In this document: positions 58,785 through 64,000 of the stretch, in pieces
Position numbering within the stretch: the stretch's first letter is position 1
Layout of the letters: every line of letters begins with the position of its first letter
Source: Candidatus Merdivicinus excrementipullorum
GTDB lineage: Bacteria > Bacillota > Clostridia > Oscillospirales > Ruminococcaceae
Direction of reading: 5' to 3'
DNA: 64,000 nucleotides
Assembly: GCA_018716725.1 (NCBI GenBank)
Contig: DVJP01000036.1
Span: 1 to 64,000 of the forward strand
Position numbers and translations under genes: made by a program
The notes under the pieces: model-generated
Told to the model about the DNA's origin: nothing
The model's database searches: none
Seen by the model: the letters and a program-made list of their open reading frames with translations, nothing else

Positions 58785-60161
58785 CTAAATCAGCTGATCG
58801 GCTACATACAGGCCGTTGGCCGCCGCCTGGGAAAGGGAACGGGTAAATCCCGCCCCATCGCCAATGGCGAAAATACCGGGACACCCGCTGATTTGGAATT
58901 CCTCGCAGCTTGGCCGGGCGGAATAATACTTGCACTCAATGCCATAAAGCAGGGTGTCATAATTGGCCGTACCCGGCGCAATGTGATCCAGCGCGTGGAG
59001 GGTTTCGATAATATTGTCCAGCTGGCGTTTGGGCAGGCAGAGGCTCAAATCTCCAGCCACCGCCTGCAAAGTGGGGCGGGTAGTAGATTGACGGAGACGG
59101 GCTGCATCTGTCCGGCGTCCGTTTTCCAAATCCCCCAGGCGCTGAACCAAAACACTGCCGCCGCTGATTAAGTTTGCCAAGCTGGCCACATGCCGGGCGT
59201 ATTCAATGGGTTCCCGGAAAGGTTCCGTAAAGCGGATGGTGGATAAAAGGGCGAAGTTGGAATTTTCAGTTTTCCGGGCTTCATCCCGGTAAGAGTGGCC
59301 GTTAACGGTCAGCACGCCGTCTGTATTCTCCGTGACAACGCTGCCCCGTTCATTGAAGCAGAACATCCGGGTGACATCCCCGTACTGCTTGGAACGGTAC
59401 CAAATTTTCGGTTCGTAGATTTTTTTGGAAAAATCCTCCCAAACCATGGAGGGCAGTTCCACCCGCACCCCCACATCTACCTGGTTGTTTTGCAGCGGGA
59501 TCTGATTTTTCTGGCACCATTTGGAGAAAAACCGGCTGCCGGCCCGGCCCACGGCAAAAATAATGGTGTCCGCTTGGAGAGAACCCGTCTTGCCGCCGGA
59601 TTTATATTCAATCATATGGCTGTCTTTGTTGACATCCAGAACTTCCGTGTTAGAGGCCAGCTCCACCCGGCCCTCCAAGGAAGCAATCAGCTTCCGCATA
59701 GTTTCAAAGTTGGCGTCCGTGCCTAAGTGCTTTAAATAAGCCTGGCTCATGTGCAGGTCGTGCCGGAGGCAGAGCTGTTTCAGCTCATTGCTGGGCGGAA
59801 AGCGTTCCGTAGTCGCGCCGAAGGAGACTAAAATGGAGTCCGCCTGCTCAATATAATCCAACACTTTTTCCGGGGGAAGGAAATCCGTCAGCCAGCCGCC
59901 GTATTCCGTAGAAATTACATATTTCCCATCGGAAAAAGCGCCTGCGCCGGCCATTCCTTCCATAATGGCGCAGGATTTGCATTTTAAGCATTTATCCGTC
60001 TTTTTTGTCACAATGGGGCAGACCCGCTTTTCTATGGGATTTCCTTTTTCCAAAATGCAGACCCGCAGAGCCGGACGGGCTTCCGCCAGGCGGTAAGCCG
60101 CCATAATCCCGCTGATTCCGCCGCCGATAATCGCAACGTCATACTGTTTCCGAAGTTCCAT
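58785..60161 (-). CDS. FAD-dependent dehydrogenase (COG2509 type)
   Basis: 458 residues. Rossmann FAD motif YDVAIIGGGISGIMAAYRLA at 7-26; the Cys-rich RVCPIVTKKTDKCLKCKSCAIMEG segment and GAGAFSDGKY that typify this family; DTIIFAVGRAGSRFF; and a C-terminal FAD closure FAIGDGAGFTRSLSQAAANGLYVADQL. The four clustered Cys may hold an Fe-S or zinc site. Substrate unknown. It uses its own AAAGGAGG site and lies after a terminator, so it is monocistronic. Confidence 0.9.
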   Translation of the reverse strand: MELRKQYDVAIIGGGISGIMAAYRLAEARPALRVCILEKGNPIEKRVCPIVTKKTDKCLKCKSCAIMEGMAGAGAFSDGKYVISTEYGGWLTDFLPPEKVLDYIEQADSILVSFGATTERFPPSNELKQLCLRHDLHMSQAYLKHLGTDANFETMRKLIASLEGRVELASNTEVLDVNKDSHMIEYKSGGKTGSLQADTIIFAVGRAGSRFFSKWCQKNQIPLQNNQVDVGVRVELPSMVWEDFSKKIYEPKIWYRSKQYGDVTRMFCFNERGSVVTENTDGVLTVNGHSYRDEARKTENSNFALLSTIRFTEPFREPIEYARHVASLANLISGGSVLVQRLGDLENGRRTDAARLRQSTTRPTLQAVAGDLSLCLPKRQLDNIIETLHALDHIAPGTANYDTLLYGIECKYYSARPSCEEFQISGCPGIFAIGDGAGFTRSLSQAAANGLYVADQLI

Positions 60162-60182
60162 AATATTCCTCCTTTTTGCAAT

Positions 60183-60212
60183 AAAAAACCCCCGGACTGC
60201 AAAAGCCGGGGG
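60183..60212 (-). terminator. Terminator of the GT4 gene
   Basis: CCCCCGG (60206-60212, minus reading) pairs with CCGGGGG (60189-60195) and runs into T6. Confidence 0.85.
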
Positions 60213-60260
60213 AAATATTTTGATTGCCTCTATCTAGTATACCAATTATTTTGCAAAAAG

Positions 60261-61436
60261 TCAATCCTTATTTTGGCCGACCGCCCGTTTATAAACAGCC
60301 AGTAGGTTCTTCGCCAAATTCACGGAACCAGCTTGTTCCACCGAATGCCGCACAGAACTGCGCATGGCCTCTTTTTCCTCCTCTGTTTTCATGCGGTAAG
60401 AACGGAACACTTGGGCCATTTCCTCCGCATTGTGGAAAATAAAGCCGTTTACGCCGTTCCGAACCTGGCCTTCGTTCATTTTGTCGTACCGGTGGACAAC
60501 GGGAAGCCCCGTCGCCATAGCCTCCAGCATGGAGATGGAGTTGGTGTCGGAAAGGGAGGCCGTCACATAAAGGTCGCATCCGGCGTAATAGGGGGGCAGT
60601 TCATGATTGGGGACAGCGCCGGTGAATATGACCATACTGGAAATGCCAAGGCGCGCAGCCTGCTCCTCCAACTCAGGGCGGCAGGGGCCGTCGCCGAAAA
60701 TAATCAGCTTAATTTTGTCCTCTGGCTTAATGGAAGCGGCCCAGTAATCCAACAGGACGTCCACGCTTTTTTCCCGGCCGATCCGCCCGCAGAAACAGAT
60801 GAGCATTTCATCGTCCTGAATCCCATACTTTTTATGGAACGCGTGTTTATGCTCTTCACTGATGTTTTCCGGCTTGAACTTGTCCAGTTCCACAGGGTTT
60901 GGGATAACATTGACGTTGCGGTCCAGTTTGCAGTCGTTTTTAATGTACTCGTCGCATTTCATGGAAGGGCCGGTAATCAGCGCGGCCCGTTTGGCGAACT
61001 GACGGAAATAGCGGTGGGAAATTTTGGTCATCATGGGGACTAAGTGACGGGGCGCAATATAGTAAATATACTCGTCATACATGGTGTGGAGGGTGTAAAC
61101 CACCGGCACGCGGAGCGCCTTGGCAATGTGCAGCGCGGATAGCCCTACGCCAAATTCCGTATGGATATGGATAATATCCGGGTGAAAGTCCCGGATAAGC
61201 TTTACCCGCCGGTGGGAATAAGGGGCCGCAAGGCCGGAATTATAGATCCGCTTAATGGTTTTAGCAGGGCAGTATAAAACCCCGTCTTTCACATAATGGT
61301 GGCGCGCCTGGGCGTCGGCTGTTACCACCAGGACCTGATGGCCGAGTTTTTCAAGCCCCTCCTTCAGAAGCTTAATATGGGTAACTACACCGCTGATATA
61401 CGGCAGGTATGTTTCTGTAAATAATGCGATTCTCAT
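60261..61436 (-). CDS. GT4 glycosyltransferase (glycolipid/capsule type)
   Basis: 391 residues from ATG 61436. GT-B fold: N-terminal IALFTETYLPYISGVVTHIKLLKEGLEKLGHQVLVVTA, DIIHIHTEFGVGLSALHIAK, and donor-binding C-terminal CFCGRIGREKSVDVLLDYW, IFGDGPCRPELEEQA, VTASLSDTNSISMLEAMATGLPVV with the Glu pair. This resembles diacylglycerol glucosyl- and mannosyltransferases of the GT4 group. The start is uncertain: the only AGGAGG is 33 bases before this ATG, separated by a hairpin, or directly abuts an in-frame GTG at 61469. Probably makes membrane glycolipids. Confidence 0.9.
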   Translation of the reverse strand: MRIALFTETYLPYISGVVTHIKLLKEGLEKLGHQVLVVTADAQARHHYVKDGVLYCPAKTIKRIYNSGLAAPYSHRRVKLIRDFHPDIIHIHTEFGVGLSALHIAKALRVPVVYTLHTMYDEYIYYIAPRHLVPMMTKISHRYFRQFAKRAALITGPSMKCDEYIKNDCKLDRNVNVIPNPVELDKFKPENISEEHKHAFHKKYGIQDDEMLICFCGRIGREKSVDVLLDYWAASIKPEDKIKLIIFGDGPCRPELEEQAARLGISSMVIFTGAVPNHELPPYYAGCDLYVTASLSDTNSISMLEAMATGLPVVHRYDKMNEGQVRNGVNGFIFHNAEEMAQVFRSYRMKTEEEKEAMRSSVRHSVEQAGSVNLAKNLLAVYKRAVGQNKD

Positions 61437-61449
61437 ATAGTTATAGCTG

Positions 61450-61467
61450 GCAGGCCTGTCAGCCTGC
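61450..61467 (-). repeat. 6-bp-stem hairpin between ribosome site and ATG of the GT4 gene
   Basis: GCAGGC/GCCTGC with a 6-base loop lies immediately after GGAGG (61470-61474, minus reading). Folding it would shorten the distance from the ribosome site to ATG 61436 from 33 to about 15 bases. Confidence 0.5.
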
Positions 61468-61545
61468 ACCCTCCTTTAGCTTATAATATCAGAAAACGTT
61501 ACAGCCCATCCAAATCCTTCCGGGATTTTGAATGTTCAAAAATAA

Positions 61546-63681
<2,136 letters not shown>

Positions 63682-63696
63682 GTAGGAGGAATGAAC

Positions 63697-63966
63697 ATGA
63701 AAATAGATATCCCGCATTTGGCCAAGCTCTCCCGGCTGACATTCTCGCCTGAGGAAGAAGCGAAATTTGAAAAAGAAATGGAACGGATTGTGGAAATGGT
63801 GGAACGCCTTCCGGATTTGGACGCTTCCGGCGCCCTCATTGACCCGGACCATCCCATGGAACTCCGCAAGGACCAGGCCGTTGACCGCACCAACCGCACC
63901 GAACTCCTGCAAAATGCCCCTGAGGTACAGGCAGGGTGCGTAGTCGTGCCGAAAGTCGTGGACTAA
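63697..63966 (+). CDS. gatC: Aspartyl/glutamyl-tRNA amidotransferase subunit C
   Basis: 89 residues from ATG 63697, 7 bases after GGAGG. Starts with the typical DIPHLAKLSRLTFSPEEEAKFEKEMERIVEMVE and ends with the conserved RKDQAV region and GCVVVPKVVD. It stabilises the GatCAB complex that makes Gln-tRNA (and Asn-tRNA) from misacylated precursors. gatA follows 18 bases later. Confidence 0.95.
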   Translation: MKIDIPHLAKLSRLTFSPEEEAKFEKEMERIVEMVERLPDLDASGALIDPDHPMELRKDQAVDRTNRTELLQNAPEVQAGCVVVPKVVD

Positions 63967-63984
63967 AGGGAAAGGGGTAACATC

Positions 63985-64000
63985 ATGGAATTATATCAAC
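63985..64000 (+). CDS. gatA: Start of gatA, cut by the window edge
   Basis: An ATG at 63985 with AAAGGGG 8 bases upstream opens a frame reading MELYQ, as expected for the amidase subunit GatA after gatC. Only five codons are visible, so the call rests on gene order. Confidence 0.65.

Overview
The window (about 53% G+C by eye) is a chromosomal segment of a Gram-positive, low-to-mid G+C anaerobe. It looks like Bacillota, class Clostridia, probably an Oscillospiraceae/Acutalibacteraceae-type gut commensal. Support for this: a PolC-type DNA polymerase III, a PyrK/PyrD (class 1B) pair, a HisZ/short-HisG pair, indolepyruvate:ferredoxin oxidoreductase with PaaK, Ser/Glu-rich lipoproteins, strong AGGAGG ribosome sites, and intracellular fucosidase and rhamnosidase-like enzymes. 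I see no prophage, insertion sequence, CRISPR array, tRNA or rRNA. The species assignment is inference.

Layout. 1-6060 (minus strand): a response regulator/histidine kinase pair, followed by a VTC-domain protein (polyphosphate-polymerase family), a DUF4956 membrane protein, a beta-helix surface lipoprotein and a small Gly/Pro-rich lipoprotein. The same 21-bp tandem direct-repeat site lies just upstream of the -10 of both the regulator operon and the VTC operon, so the regulator probably drives both. 6100-13420 (minus): tex, then a Gld-like ABC exporter operon (ATPase, permease, GldG-like protein, DUF4340 protein) behind a leader that contains an intrinsic terminator. 13420-20800: GH29 fucosidase, S1-domain protein, DUF4358 lipoprotein plus DHHW protein, ABC-F ATPase plus P-loop kinase, and a tiny low-complexity lipoprotein. 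20898-23256 (minus): a polar amino-acid ABC importer.

23563-27674 (plus): paaK-iorA-iorB-ACT, a module for aryl-pyruvate oxidation to aryl-acetyl-CoA and its activation. 27843-28481: a single-gene phosphoribosyltransferase-fold protein whose PRPP loop lacks its two acidic residues. 28585-39271: housekeeping cluster pyrH-frr-uppS-cdsA-dxr-rseP-ispG-polC (UMP kinase, ribosome recycling, undecaprenyl-PP and phospholipid precursors, MEP isoprenoid steps, replication). 39283-46918: complete his operon hisZGDCBHAFIE, except that no histidinol-phosphate phosphatase is encoded. 46984-51493: AGCS symporter, HTH-ACT regulator, hom, lysC (with a likely internal start). 51588-55491: pyrK-pyrD-ruvX-acyl-CoA ligase. 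55571-64000: GH106-like glycosidase, COG2509 FAD dehydrogenase (minus), GT4 glycosyltransferase (minus), ligA-gatC-gatA (cut by the window edge).

Most of the window is ordinary core metabolism. The parts most worth a second look are the two-component/VTC/DUF4956/beta-helix regulon with its matched operators, the attenuated Gld-like operon, and the phosphoribosyltransferase with an altered PRPP motif.
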